This document shows positions 1 to 7,204 of a DNA stretch of 20,273 bases, one piece after another. A program made the position numbers and the translations under genes. Origin of the DNA: a virus. The stretch lies in IMG/VR virus record IMGVR_UViG_3300008996_001252, positions 1 to 20,273 of that record. One strand, 5' to 3'. Position 1 is the stretch's first letter; every line of letters begins with the position of its first letter. A model generated the notes under the pieces. It saw only the letters and a list, made by a program, of their open reading frames with translations, had not been told where the DNA came from and did not search any database.

Positions 1-71
1 ACCGTAACTTCTCCAGAGTCAGTAATCTCTGGCTTCGAAAGCAGTGGATTTTTTACTTGTAATTCGAACAT
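1..71 (-). CDS. 5' end of an unknown minus-strand gene (partial)
   Basis: An open frame starts at an ATG at position 71 and runs off the left edge of the window without a stop. A good Shine-Dalgarno site (AAGGAGC) lies about 7 bases before the ATG. The visible protein begins MFELQVKNPLLSKPEITDSG. Only about 23 residues are visible, so I do not recognise a family. It diverges from the gene at 141, and a promoter-like extended -10 lies between them. Confidence 0.6.
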   Translation of the reverse strand, partial: MFELQVKNPLLSKPEITDSGEVT

Positions 72-100
72 ATGTTTGCTCCTTTTTACTACATCACAAT

Positions 101-106
101 AGCATA
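101..106 (-). promoter_or_regulatory. extended -10 promoter element for the left-edge gene
   Basis: On the minus strand the element reads TGTTATGCT, which fits the extended -10 pattern TGnTATnnT, and sits about 30 bases before the ATG at 71. No good -35 is visible at 17 bases, which extended -10 promoters can do without. It lies back to back with a TATGAT hexamer facing the opposite way. Confidence 0.4.
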
Positions 107-115
107 ACACAAATC

Positions 116-121
116 TATGAT
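116..121 (+). promoter_or_regulatory. possible -10 (TATGAT) for the small gene at 141
   Basis: TATGAT lies 19 bases before the ATG at 141. No convincing -35 is present, and there is no Shine-Dalgarno site before the ATG, only an AT-rich tract. This is a weak call that rests on one hexamer and its position between divergent genes. Confidence 0.25.
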
Positions 122-140
122 AAAGCTATATCTATAAACA

Positions 141-512
141 ATGAAAACTGTTAAGCTTTTTCAAATTCTTTTCGAAGCAGATGATGCAGGTATGAATCTA
201 GACATTGGTAAAGATGTTGCTGATGCCGTCACGCAAGCAATAGAACCTGTTACCAAAGATGTTGAACAGATGAAAAAAGATATCAACGTGATTCAAAAAA
301 CAACTGGGAAACGTAAAGAGGAACCAACAAACGCACGTTCAACCACAGGAGCTTCCCAATCAGTTTCTGCTACAACCGTTCCTAAAGGACCGGGAACAGT
401 TTCAACAACAGGAACCAGTAAAACTTCTACTCAAGATGATGGTCTTAAAAAAGATGTTGATGTTATCAAAAAACAAGTTGGTGACTTAACAGCGATGGCC
501 AAAAACGTTTAA
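141..512 (+). CDS. small coiled-coil protein with a capsid-targeting-like N-terminus
   Basis: A 123-residue protein with no recognised enzyme domain. The N-terminus MKTVKLFQILFEADD resembles the leaders of the 3975-7199 genes and the T4 internal-protein leader, and L10-F11-E12/A13 fits the T4 prohead-protease rule L/I-x-E. The rest is two short charged heptad-like stretches (about residues 33-52 and 99-118), both rich in K, D, V and I. They are separated by a Ser/Thr-rich linker. This composition suits a core or internal head protein, but that role is inferred. No Shine-Dalgarno site precedes the ATG. It ends 13 bases from the convergent thymidylate synthase gene, so there is no room for a standard terminator. 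Confidence 0.7.
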   Translation: MKTVKLFQILFEADDAGMNLDIGKDVADAVTQAIEPVTKDVEQMKKDINVIQKTTGKRKEEPTNARSTTGASQSVSATTVPKGPGTVSTTGTSKTSTQDDGLKKDVDVIKKQVGDLTAMAKNV

Positions 513-525
513 ACAAAAACAGAAC

Positions 526-2115
526 CTAAATAGCCACAGGCAACTTAATCGACGGGTGATGCTCGTAACTATCCAGTGTCACTTTATCAAAATCAAATCC
601 ATCAATATCCATAACAGACTTATCTAACACCAACTTAGGCATTGGATATGGTGTTCTATGCAACTGTTGTTTCAACGCTTCAACGTGGTTTGAATAAATG
701 TGCAAGTCGCCAAAGGTCATAATTAACTCTCCAACCTCTAGCCCACACACTTGAGCAATCATATGTGTTAGAAGAGCATATGAAGCAACATTAAAGGGGT
801 TCCCAAGTCCAAGATCATTTGATCTCATATATAACTGACAACTGAGCTTACCATTTACCACATAGAATTGGAACATCATATGACATGGAGGAAGAGCCAT
901 CTTTGGTAATATCGGAACGTTCCATGCAGACACAATAATTCTACGTGAGTCTGGATTTGTTTTTATCTGCTGAATCACTTCCTTGATTTGGTCTACGATT
1001 CTTTTGCGTCTATAAACCATACCCATAGGCGGTTCTATTTTTTCTATTTCAGTATATTTGCCAATAGCCAATCGTTTACCTGACAATATCTCGGATATCC
1101 TTCTGGCATCTAGACTATATTTCTCTGCACATTCTTTTTGCGAGATAAACAACTCTTTTTTATACGTAAAAGGCATGGTCGCTTTGGCTAATTCTCTGTT
1201 GTAAGAAGTATCCAAAAAGATCGTGGTAAATGGACTATATTGTTTTGAACCATAATAGTCTTTGTCCAAACAAAAATCAGATGGATTGTGAATCCAAGCG
1301 TAGTAAAATGGTACTTGTGTTATAGTTTTACAGAACTCAGCAAAACAATGCCATTGTTCAGAAACAGTGACACCATTTCCTCCATATAAAGGATAAGATG
1401 GGTGATTTTTGTCATAACAACGAACTATCATATTTGCCCAAAGATTGTATAGTTTACCATCCGTTTTAACTGTAGCCTCACCAAGATACCCCACTCCCGC
1501 TACGCTTCGATCTAGATAATTCCGAATTTGACCATTTAGTAAATTTGGTCGAGAAACAACAGTGATAAACCCATCAGACTGGAATTGTACCTTGTACCTT
1601 GTGTTTTTTTCTCCTTTTTTTGATACTTTTTCCAAAACCATGACCATTTGCCCGCTCTTGGTAGAGTGTAACGTCCCAATTAGTGGATCATTTATATCTG
1701 ATGAAGGTAATTGTAACGGAATAGCTTTAACTGGCCAAGGAGTCAAATCTGGCGACTTTACGGGTACAAGAACAATATCATTACTGATTGTTTCCCATCG
1801 TCGCCAGGAAAAACCATAAACAGGACCAAGGTTTCCATCTTTATCTGCCCATTCATCCCAGATAGAAATACCGTTTTCTTTTAGCCACTTGATATTAGTG
1901 TTCCCTTGGAGGAACCATAGGAGTTCTCCTACAACAGACTTCCAGTGGACTCGTTTCGAGGTTAGGATAGGGAATCCTAGAGAAAGATCATAACGAGCTT
2001 GCCTACCGAAAACCGAGATGGTTCCTGTGCCTGTGCGGTCAGTTTTTTCTACACCATTGGTGAGAACGTCATTGATTAGATCGAAATAGGTTTGGTCAAC
2101 GTGATGATATGTCAT
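526..2115 (-). CDS. thyA: thymidylate synthase with in-frame homing-endonuclease-like insert
   Basis: Converts dUMP to dTMP with methylenetetrahydrofolate. Residues 1-108 match the N-terminal half of ThyA-type enzymes (DRTGTGT near 26-32, GELLWFLQG, IWDEWAD, GPVYG). Residues about 373-529 match the rest: SRRIIVSAWN near 390-399, catalytic Cys411 in PPCH, FGDLHIYSNH, and the terminal PVAI. Asn442 in NPFN is kept, which in this family indicates dUMP rather than dCMP use. Between the halves lie about 263 extra residues (109-371). Without them the protein is about 266 residues, the normal size (E. coli has 264). The frame is open throughout and all ThyA motifs remain, so the enzyme could fold around the insert or the insert could be removed. 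The insert falls in a surface loop where Lactobacillus casei ThyA also carries extra residues. The Shine-Dalgarno site is weak. Confidence 0.93.
   Translation of the reverse strand: MTYHHVDQTYFDLINDVLTNGVEKTDRTGTGTISVFGRQARYDLSLGFPILTSKRVHWKSVVGELLWFLQGNTNIKWLKENGISIWDEWADKDGNLGPVYGFSWRRWETISNDIVLVPVKSPDLTPWPVKAIPLQLPSSDINDPLIGTLHSTKSGQMVMVLEKVSKKGEKNTRYKVQFQSDGFITVVSRPNLLNGQIRNYLDRSVAGVGYLGEATVKTDGKLYNLWANMIVRCYDKNHPSYPLYGGNGVTVSEQWHCFAEFCKTITQVPFYYAWIHNPSDFCLDKDYYGSKQYSPFTTIFLDTSYNRELAKATMPFTYKKELFISQKECAEKYSLDARRISEILSGKRLAIGKYTEIEKIEPPMGMVYRRKRIVDQIKEVIQQIKTNPDSRRIIVSAWNVPILPKMALPPCHMMFQFYVVNGKLSCQLYMRSNDLGLGNPFNVASYALLTHMIAQVCGLEVGELIMTFGDLHIYSNHVEALKQQLHRTPYPMPKLVLDKSVMDIDGFDFDKVTLDSYEHHPSIKLPVAI
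1003..1791 (-). mobile_element. HNH/homing-endonuclease-like insert inside thymidylate synthase
   Basis: Boundaries are approximate and set where ThyA similarity stops and resumes. Residues 146-306 of the fusion resemble free-standing phage homing endonucleases: an IGT-x-HSTxSG start, then SVAGVGYLGE, YNLWANMIVRCYD, YPLYGGNGVTVSEQWHCF, and an LDKDYYGSKQYSP...N block typical of the HNH-like metal site. Residues 324-348 (SQKECAEKYSLDARRISEIL) look like the helix-turn-helix that often ends such enzymes. About 37 residues of unassigned linker precede the core. I see no intein ends (no N-terminal Cys/Ser block, no terminal His-Asn). Only about 110 and 30 bases lie outside the endonuclease, which leaves little room for a group I ribozyme unless it overlaps the coding part. 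The length is a multiple of three. The insertion is inferred; activity is unknown. Confidence 0.8.
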
Positions 2116-2146
2116 ACAGGTACCATATCAAACAAACGAAACTATA

Positions 2147-2947
2147 TCAACCATTTAGTATCGATTTATAAAGCTTTTGGAGGAATATGATGTTCTCATA
2201 CAATGGTTTTGAATTAAGAGACAGAGATTTCTCTTTATAAACCAACCCAGCTTTTCTTAGTTTGTCTAGAGTTACAATCCCATTATCAAAATAAGCATGA
2301 TTCACAGCTTTACGTATAGTTGCATGCTTATCCTTCGTTTCTTCCGTATCCTCGATCCATGTGTTCCATCTTTGATCTTCATGATGACCTGCATAGCAAT
2401 CATCATCAGTCTCTGGGGTTGAGCCATCCAGATCTAATGGTTTTTTGATTACTTCTGGTCTGGAAGTGAGGTAGTTTGCCCAAATGTTTGCAGCTTGTGG
2501 AGAGACGAGATCTCGGTCGGCAATGAGACCTATTCCCGATTCTCCAAGTTTTGCCAACAAGCAATCGTACAGCATCGGCCCGTAACCTTTTACGGCTTCG
2601 GACATGCTTATAACCCATGCATTATGACAGGTATATTGATCAAATTTTCTATTTTTTTTACAATCGGCTGATCCCCATGGGAACAATAATTTTTCAGATT
2701 GTGGTTCTTCGTAACGTTTAATACCCGCTCTCGACGCTTGATCGGTCTTCCATTTGTAGCTTACCGGAAGCTCATAATATTTAATTCGTTCATCGCTGCG
2801 TTGATAAACTTGGTACCCATTTGTCAGAAAACAAAAATATACTTCGAGGTGCTGCCCCGACGCATCCTTAAACGCTATCCCAACTTTATATTCATCGGGC
2901 ACATGTTTGTTAAACTCTATCAAATCGTCTACTGTTTTTGCTGGCAT
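2147..2947 (-). CDS. GNAT-like unknown protein, untagged relative of the 3975-7199 array
   Basis: A 266-residue protein. Near residues 110-165 it carries the signature of the plus-strand array: A-x-x-Y-GP-x-LY, then L-x-x-DRD-x-VS-x-x-A-x-x-IW. The order of a glycine-containing loop, a helix, a strand and a second Ala/Trp helix resembles the acetyl-CoA-binding half of GNAT acetyltransferases, but the match is distant and activity is not shown. Unlike the array members it has no MKLY-type leader; it begins MPAKTVDDLIEFNK. The C-terminal third contains a charged, Asp/Glu-rich stretch and is unassigned. A Shine-Dalgarno site (AAAGG) lies 8 bases before the ATG. The gap to the upstream gene's stop is 4 bases, so the two are probably co-transcribed. 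Confidence 0.75.
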   Translation of the reverse strand: MPAKTVDDLIEFNKHVPDEYKVGIAFKDASGQHLEVYFCFLTNGYQVYQRSDERIKYYELPVSYKWKTDQASRAGIKRYEEPQSEKLLFPWGSADCKKNRKFDQYTCHNAWVISMSEAVKGYGPMLYDCLLAKLGESGIGLIADRDLVSPQAANIWANYLTSRPEVIKKPLDLDGSTPETDDDCYAGHHEDQRWNTWIEDTEETKDKHATIRKAVNHAYFDNGIVTLDKLRKAGLVYKEKSLSLNSKPLYENIIFLQKLYKSILNG

Positions 2948-2951
2948 GTTA

Positions 2952-3242
2952 TTAACCTTTTTCTCCGCTTGTCCACGAGATACCCATCGCAGGAGGATCT
3001 TTCAATGTGTCCCGTTCTTTGCTACGATAGTAGCCACCTTTGTTTAAGTTTTTGTTAATACGTTTCGTTAGAGTTTTATGGTAGCTTGGGTTGTTATCAT
3101 CTTTGGCATGAATGAAAGTGTCGGAACCAATCCGACGATTTCTTCCAATGTATTTGTATCCCATTTTCTTAAGAAGTTTGGGATTAAATGCAGCTTCCAA
3201 AACAAGAAGATAAACAAGGTGTTTTAATTCGCTCAGATCCAT
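2952..3242 (-). CDS. small basic unknown protein
   Basis: About 96 residues from the ATG at 3242. A TTG at 3263 would add seven residues and overlap the upstream stop by 4 bases; I prefer the ATG but cannot exclude the TTG. The protein is rich in Lys and Arg. The middle contains YIGRNRRIGSDTFIHAKD and the end is Gly- and Lys-rich. I recognise no domain. There is no Shine-Dalgarno site. The ATG is preceded by a TATATAT tract ending 5 bases upstream, much like the gene at 3619. Confidence 0.6.
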   Translation of the reverse strand: MDLSELKHLVYLLVLEAAFNPKLLKKMGYKYIGRNRRIGSDTFIHAKDDNNPSYHKTLTKRINKNLNKGGYYRSKERDTLKDPPAMGISWTSGEKG

Positions 3243-3259
3243 AACAATATATATTCGTT

Positions 3260-3592
3260 TCAAAGGTTGATTAATTGAATCGATTGAATCTCGCCATGCA
3301 TCACGACATATTCTTTTCGTGTTGCTACGTTGCCATTAACAACCAACCCAACAACTTCAACATAAACATGGTTTGTTGTGTCGGCAACATAAACAGCTTT
3401 AACCAATCCTTTAAGTTTGTTGGTTGACATAACAGTTTCATCAAATCGTTGCGTACCTTTCAACTTATGTTGAGCACATATGTCGGGGTTCAGTGATAAA
3501 ACAATAAAACTTCCCAGAGGTACCTGTAAAAGTTGCTGCTGAATCGTTTTGTCTTTTGGTTGAGAGTTATTTCGTTTGAAAAAGTTGAACAT
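3260..3592 (-). CDS. small unknown protein, probably beta-rich
   Basis: A 110-residue protein starting MFNFFKRNN. After a charged, Gln-rich N-terminal 25 residues, the sequence alternates hydrophobic strands and turns (LGSFIVLSL, GLVKAVYVAD, HVYVEVVGLVV, KEYVVMHGEI), suggesting a small beta-barrel or sandwich. No family is recognised. It is divergent from the gene at 3619 with 26 bases between them, filled by an alternating AT tract that may serve both directions. No clear Shine-Dalgarno site is seen. Confidence 0.65.
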   Translation of the reverse strand: MFNFFKRNNSQPKDKTIQQQLLQVPLGSFIVLSLNPDICAQHKLKGTQRFDETVMSTNKLKGLVKAVYVADTTNHVYVEVVGLVVNGNVATRKEYVVMHGEIQSIQLINL

Positions 3593-3605
3593 GGCTTGAG
3601 AGAAA

Positions 3606-3614
3606 TATATATAT
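3606..3614. promoter_or_regulatory. alternating TATATATAT tract between divergent genes
   Basis: A nine-base TATATATAT tract lies 4 bases before the ATG at 3619 and 13 bases before the ATG at 3592 on the other strand. It could act as a -10-like or T4-late-like (TATAAATA-type) element in one or both directions. It is not an exact match to the T4 late sequence. Confidence 0.3.
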
Positions 3615-3618
3615 CGTT

Positions 3619-3978
3619 ATGTATTGCTTCTCCTCTATTGGTTATCTTCCACTAGCACTAAAAATGCTTAATAATCCAAAGCTTCGTGCGAAAGGTTTTA
3701 TGGGATGGCAACAAGCTCCCAATGATCATTATGGGATGCTTTTTATTCACGATCATGAACATCCACAATCTTATTGGATGCATACCGTTCCTTTTGATCT
3801 AGATTGCCTTGGTTTTGACAAGAACAACAACCTTGTGGAGATCATGCATCTAGATGCCCTCTCAAAGACCTCCAGAGGTTTTTCTGTGCCCGTAAAGTAC
3901 GTGGTTGAAGTAAGAGGTGGTTGGTGTAAAGACAAGGGTTTAAAAGGCGGAGAAAAACTAGTTATAAGGAAGTTATGA
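3619..3978 (+). CDS. DUF192 family protein
   Basis: A 119-residue protein with the DUF192 (COG1430) layout. It has a GFMGW block near residue 26, a GMLFIHD strand, the YWMHTVPFDLDCLGFD core near 52-67, then a turn and a VPVKYVVEVRGGW strand before a GGEKLVIRKL end. Cellular DUF192 proteins are usually exported. I see no clear signal peptide here, though the start is moderately hydrophobic; an alternative start is the Met at residue 16. The function of the family is unknown. No Shine-Dalgarno site precedes the first ATG. Its stop overlaps the next gene's ATG (ATGA), so it heads the operon of GNAT-like paralogues and is probably translationally coupled to them. Confidence 0.8.
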   Translation: MYCFSSIGYLPLALKMLNNPKLRAKGFMGWQQAPNDHYGMLFIHDHEHPQSYWMHTVPFDLDCLGFDKNNNLVEIMHLDALSKTSRGFSVPVKYVVEVRGGWCKDKGLKGGEKLVIRKL

Positions 3979-4742
3979 AATTATATCAGATATTATATTC
4001 TTTGGACGAAGGTGCAAGAACTGTAATAGAGTCACTAGAAAAAAACGTAGCTGCCAAGGTAATTTTAGATGACACGGTTGTTTTATTTTCGACCACTCGA
4101 ATGCTAAGAATTTTCTTGAAAGGGATGAAATCATCTTTATATCAAGCGAATTTTGAATACTGGAGGGATAGGATGATCGGCAATGTTGCAAATTCTGCGA
4201 TTGTTGCGTCCGTTTCTTTCGAACCAACCGCTTCTGATTTATACTCAGTGGGAACTGCTGCGGGTGTTTCCCGTTTTGGACCTTTGGCATACCAATTAGT
4301 CATGCAAAAGATAAAACCAACTAATAGCTGGTTAAAAAGCGATGCTTCTGTTTCTTCAGAGGCTCATAACGTTTGGAACAAAATGTATCAGCTTCCGGAT
4401 TTGTATGAGCGTAAATGGCTTGGAGATTTCAAAAACATGTATGTCAGGAATGCTTTACGTACCCATGCTATAAAGAACTATGATCCTTCCGTACATGGCA
4501 CAACTGAAGCTGAAGTTGCTGTATTCTTAGGCGGCACCGGGCAAAATCCACAAGACGTGTTCAAATCTCATGGAAATTTGTATGCATACCGCCTTAAAAA
4601 CGATATCCCAGACTATAAACTGCTTTTCGAAAAAGGCGATATGTTCTTTATAGATTTGGACAAATATGGTACATCCCAAATGGAGTTTAAGGATATCTTC
4701 GAGAGGGCTGCTAGCAGATTTTTTGGACGACTTTACAAGTAG
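3975..4742 (+). CDS. GNAT-like paralogue 1 with capsid-targeting-like leader
   Basis: A 255-residue protein. The leader MKLYQILYSLDEGA ends in L-D-E/G, close to the T4 prohead-protease rule. The core, near residues 95-145, reads GVSRFGPLAYQLVM, then WLKSD-x-SVSSEA-x-x-VWNKMYQL. It is shared with the next three genes and, more weakly, with the gene at 2147. The pattern is like the cofactor-binding half of GNAT acetyltransferases, but a standard Gly-rich loop is only partly present, so activity is uncertain. After the core come ERKWLG, a variable part, a LYAYRLKN strand and the end RFFGRLYK. A Shine-Dalgarno site (AAGGA) sits just before the ATG, and the start overlaps the DUF192 stop. Being packaged in the head is inference. 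Confidence 0.8.
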   Translation: MKLYQILYSLDEGARTVIESLEKNVAAKVILDDTVVLFSTTRMLRIFLKGMKSSLYQANFEYWRDRMIGNVANSAIVASVSFEPTASDLYSVGTAAGVSRFGPLAYQLVMQKIKPTNSWLKSDASVSSEAHNVWNKMYQLPDLYERKWLGDFKNMYVRNALRTHAIKNYDPSVHGTTEAEVAVFLGGTGQNPQDVFKSHGNLYAYRLKNDIPDYKLLFEKGDMFFIDLDKYGTSQMEFKDIFERAASRFFGRLYK

Positions 4743-4750
4743 AATTAACC

Positions 4751-5554
4751 ATGAAATTATATCCGCTCATTTACACCAACGAAGCTGCACGAACAACAGA
4801 AGAAGCAACGGCCAAAGGCGTTGCAGCTTTTCTAACTGAAGAGAATACCATTGTTTTATTTGTCATAAAAAGAGTTATTGATATCACAAAACGTTTCGTG
4901 GAGAAATACCTAGTAAACGTGCGAAAAGCTTATCACAATGAAATGCTAGGAACAGAGTTGGCCAAAAGATCGATTGTTGCCGAAATCACAACTGTTTCTG
5001 TCGGCGCTAGCACTTCCGATTTAAACAAAGTTGATAGCAGCGCAGGAGTTAGCAGGTTCGGTCCACTGGCATATCAACTTGCTATGGCAAACATTCACCC
5101 AAACTGGTTAATAAGCGACGTAAGCTTGACAGAAGGCGGTGGCAGCGCCGATGTTTGGAACAAGATGTACGAGCTATCCACCAAAGGTGTTTATGAAAGA
5201 AAATGGCTGGGGGGATATAATCGAAACTCTGCTTATTCACCATTAGTCAGAAGAATGCACACGACTAAAAAAGGTAGAGAATTGTTTTCCGGCTATACAC
5301 CAATATATGGTACTTCAGAGGAAGGAATTCAAGCGTTTTTAGAAGATCACGGAAGAGAAAACGAATATTCTCCTTACGAGTTTGGTTTCTTTTATGCATA
5401 CCGATTAACCAATCCACAGTCTATTCAAACAACCGGGCTATTCAACGCTGGTGATAATGTTGTGATGGAAATGAAGAAACTTGGAATAGATGATCCGAAT
5501 GAAGTTTTGTCTTCGGCTGGATTCGAATTTTTTGAAAGAAGATATAGGAGTTGA
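4751..5554 (+). CDS. GNAT-like paralogue 2 with capsid-targeting-like leader
   Basis: A 267-residue protein and the closest relative of the preceding gene. The leader MKLYPLIYTNEAA ends in T-N-E/A, a looser fit to the protease rule. The shared core is GVSRFGPLAYQLAM, then NWLISDVSLTEGG and VWNKMYEL, followed by YERKWLGGYN. The C-terminal part contains FFYAYRLTN and ends FFERRYRS, paralleling its neighbour. It starts 8 bases after the previous stop without a clear Shine-Dalgarno site, so it may depend on coupled translation. Sequence divergence in the middle (about residues 175-215) suggests that substrate or partner differs between paralogues. Confidence 0.8.
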   Translation: MKLYPLIYTNEAARTTEEATAKGVAAFLTEENTIVLFVIKRVIDITKRFVEKYLVNVRKAYHNEMLGTELAKRSIVAEITTVSVGASTSDLNKVDSSAGVSRFGPLAYQLAMANIHPNWLISDVSLTEGGGSADVWNKMYELSTKGVYERKWLGGYNRNSAYSPLVRRMHTTKKGRELFSGYTPIYGTSEEGIQAFLEDHGRENEYSPYEFGFFYAYRLTNPQSIQTTGLFNAGDNVVMEMKKLGIDDPNEVLSSAGFEFFERRYRS

Positions 5555-5556
5555 CC

Positions 5557-6540
5557 ATGAAGTTGAACGAAATACTGTTCGAAGGTGCCAAAACCCCCGA
5601 GCAAGCTGTTCAGGTTGGTTTGGGTTTGTATATTTCGAAAACGAGTGAAGAGTTGATCTTTATATTGTTTAGCCCGAAACGTTGCAATGAAGTGATTACA
5701 TCTTATCAACAAAGACACAAAGGAACTTTAGGTAAAACAGAAAAAGAAAGCACAAAACAATCAGAGCTTTCAGATCCTTCAAACTTCCCACCGCATGTCA
5801 TTGGTACTAGTACAAGTAGACGAGTTAATTCAACAATTCCGCCTTGGAAAACAAAAGAAGAACATGAGGAATATCTTCGTCAGCAAGCTTTGCAAGAAGC
5901 CGTCGATCCTAAACATGCAATGCTAAATTGGCTGGCAATTCAACTTGGTAATCGGGCAGTTATCGGTTCTGTAACAGCTACATGGAAAAATACCGAGGAG
6001 AGAGATGATCTTTGGAAAGTTGACACTTCTTCGGCGGTTCAAAAATACGGACCTTTGATATATGAAATGGTAATGGGTTCGATATACCCAGAATATTTAC
6101 GCTCTGATTACTCACTTACACCAGCCTCACGCAAAGTTTGGAATGTAATGATTACTCGTGAAGACGTACAACGTAGCTGGGTCGGTGAGTGGGGACCGGC
6201 TGAACTAGTAACCAGTTGGGCTGTGTCTGATATGTCTAGACAATTAAATCTACTGGACATCTTAACCAAAATAGAAGAAGAAGAACCAATGACCGAGAAA
6301 GCGTTCAATTCTAACTTCGTTAGAATACTAGATGCCAACAACATGCAAAAGCTTGGTCCATTTTATGCATATCGCCGCAAATCGAACGTCCCAGCGAAAC
6401 TTATTGAAGCTGGTAACTCAGCGATTCAAGACTTAGCTGATAGCTTTAAAGTCAGCGAAAATGATATCAAAACAGTATTAGAAAATGCTTCCGGCATACA
6501 GTTCGAACGTTTATACAACAAAAACAGGAGAACAACATGA
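5557..6540 (+). CDS. GNAT-like paralogue 3, longest, with capsid-targeting-like leader
   Basis: A 327-residue protein from the ATG at 5557; an upstream in-frame TTG at 5551 is rejected because a TAGGAG site fits the ATG. The leader MKLNEILFEGA gives L-F-E/G after residue 9. About 60 extra residues, polar and charged (near 50-115), separate the leader from the core, unlike its neighbours. The core reads AVQKYGPLIYEMVM, YLRSDYSLTPASRKVWNVM, then SWVGEWG. It also has the family FYAYRRKS strand and an end with FERLYNK. The stop overlaps the next ATG by 4 bases. Function is unknown, with the same GNAT-like caution as for its paralogues. Confidence 0.8.
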   Translation: MKLNEILFEGAKTPEQAVQVGLGLYISKTSEELIFILFSPKRCNEVITSYQQRHKGTLGKTEKESTKQSELSDPSNFPPHVIGTSTSRRVNSTIPPWKTKEEHEEYLRQQALQEAVDPKHAMLNWLAIQLGNRAVIGSVTATWKNTEERDDLWKVDTSSAVQKYGPLIYEMVMGSIYPEYLRSDYSLTPASRKVWNVMITREDVQRSWVGEWGPAELVTSWAVSDMSRQLNLLDILTKIEEEEPMTEKAFNSNFVRILDANNMQKLGPFYAYRRKSNVPAKLIEAGNSAIQDLADSFKVSENDIKTVLENASGIQFERLYNKNRRTT

Positions 6541-7199
6541 AATTATATCCATTGCTGTTTCTAAACGAAGCTCAAGTTTTTGCTTCCGAGGCTTATAAAC
6601 AAGGTTATGTTTTGGTTGAAACAAATTTTGATTCAAAAATCACTTTGGTTTTGATCAACAAAAATCAAATCAAGGATGCTGCTGGAAACTTGAGACAAAC
6701 TGGAGACGGAATTGTGCAAGGATATCTCTCATTCATGCTTCTAGAAGAAGGAGATGTTGCAGAGGTTCGTGCGGCGAGTGCTATCCAAGGTTGGGGTCCG
6801 TTGCTTTACCAAGCCGCAATGAAAAAAATCTCACCAAATTGGCTGGCTAGCGATACCAATCTGTCTGAAGATGCAAACGAAGTTTGGAACAAAATGTACC
6901 AGTTAACAAACTTGTATATTCGCAAATATATCGGCAATATGAGCAGTGATAGATACGAATGTTGTGCTAGTGTGCTTAATTCAATTCCTAGCGATGATGA
7001 ATTGTTAACGGAACAAGATTTCCTGAATTTCTTACAAACTCAAAATATACCACCAGAGAATGCTGGTTGTTTCTGGGCTTACAAAAAGAAAAATCATGAA
7101 CCGCAAATCAGTATCATGCTTAAAGAAGGAAACACAATACTAAAAACTGTTGGGACCGATCAAATCTTCGAATGGGTTAACTCAGCAAATTTGCCGTAA
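6537..7199 (+). CDS. GNAT-like paralogue 4, shortest, with capsid-targeting-like leader
   Basis: A 220-residue protein. The leader MKLYPLLFLNEAQ ends in L-N-E/A after residue 11, a good fit to the T4 gp21 rule. The core is AIQGWGPLLYQAAM, then NWLASDTNLSEDANEVWNKMYQL and YIRKYIGN. The C-terminal part keeps the FWAYKKKN strand but lacks the Phe-Glu-Arg-Leu-Tyr end of the others. It has a strong Shine-Dalgarno site (CAGGAG) and overlaps the previous stop by 4 bases. It is the last gene of the plus-strand unit and ends 5 bases before the convergent gene's stop. Confidence 0.8.
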   Translation: MKLYPLLFLNEAQVFASEAYKQGYVLVETNFDSKITLVLINKNQIKDAAGNLRQTGDGIVQGYLSFMLLEEGDVAEVRAASAIQGWGPLLYQAAMKKISPNWLASDTNLSEDANEVWNKMYQLTNLYIRKYIGNMSSDRYECCASVLNSIPSDDELLTEQDFLNFLQTQNIPPENAGCFWAYKKKNHEPQISIMLKEGNTILKTVGTDQIFEWVNSANLP

Positions 7200-7204
7200 G
7201 GTTA

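Noticed and set aside
1003-1791. Intein in thymidylate synthase
   Set aside because: No Cys or Ser splice block at the front, no His-Asn at the back, and no Hint-type motifs. The insert looks like an endonuclease alone.
5425-5718. 97-residue minus-strand open frame
   Set aside because: It overlaps two paralogues with a shared, conserved core in the plus strand and has no ribosome site or motif.
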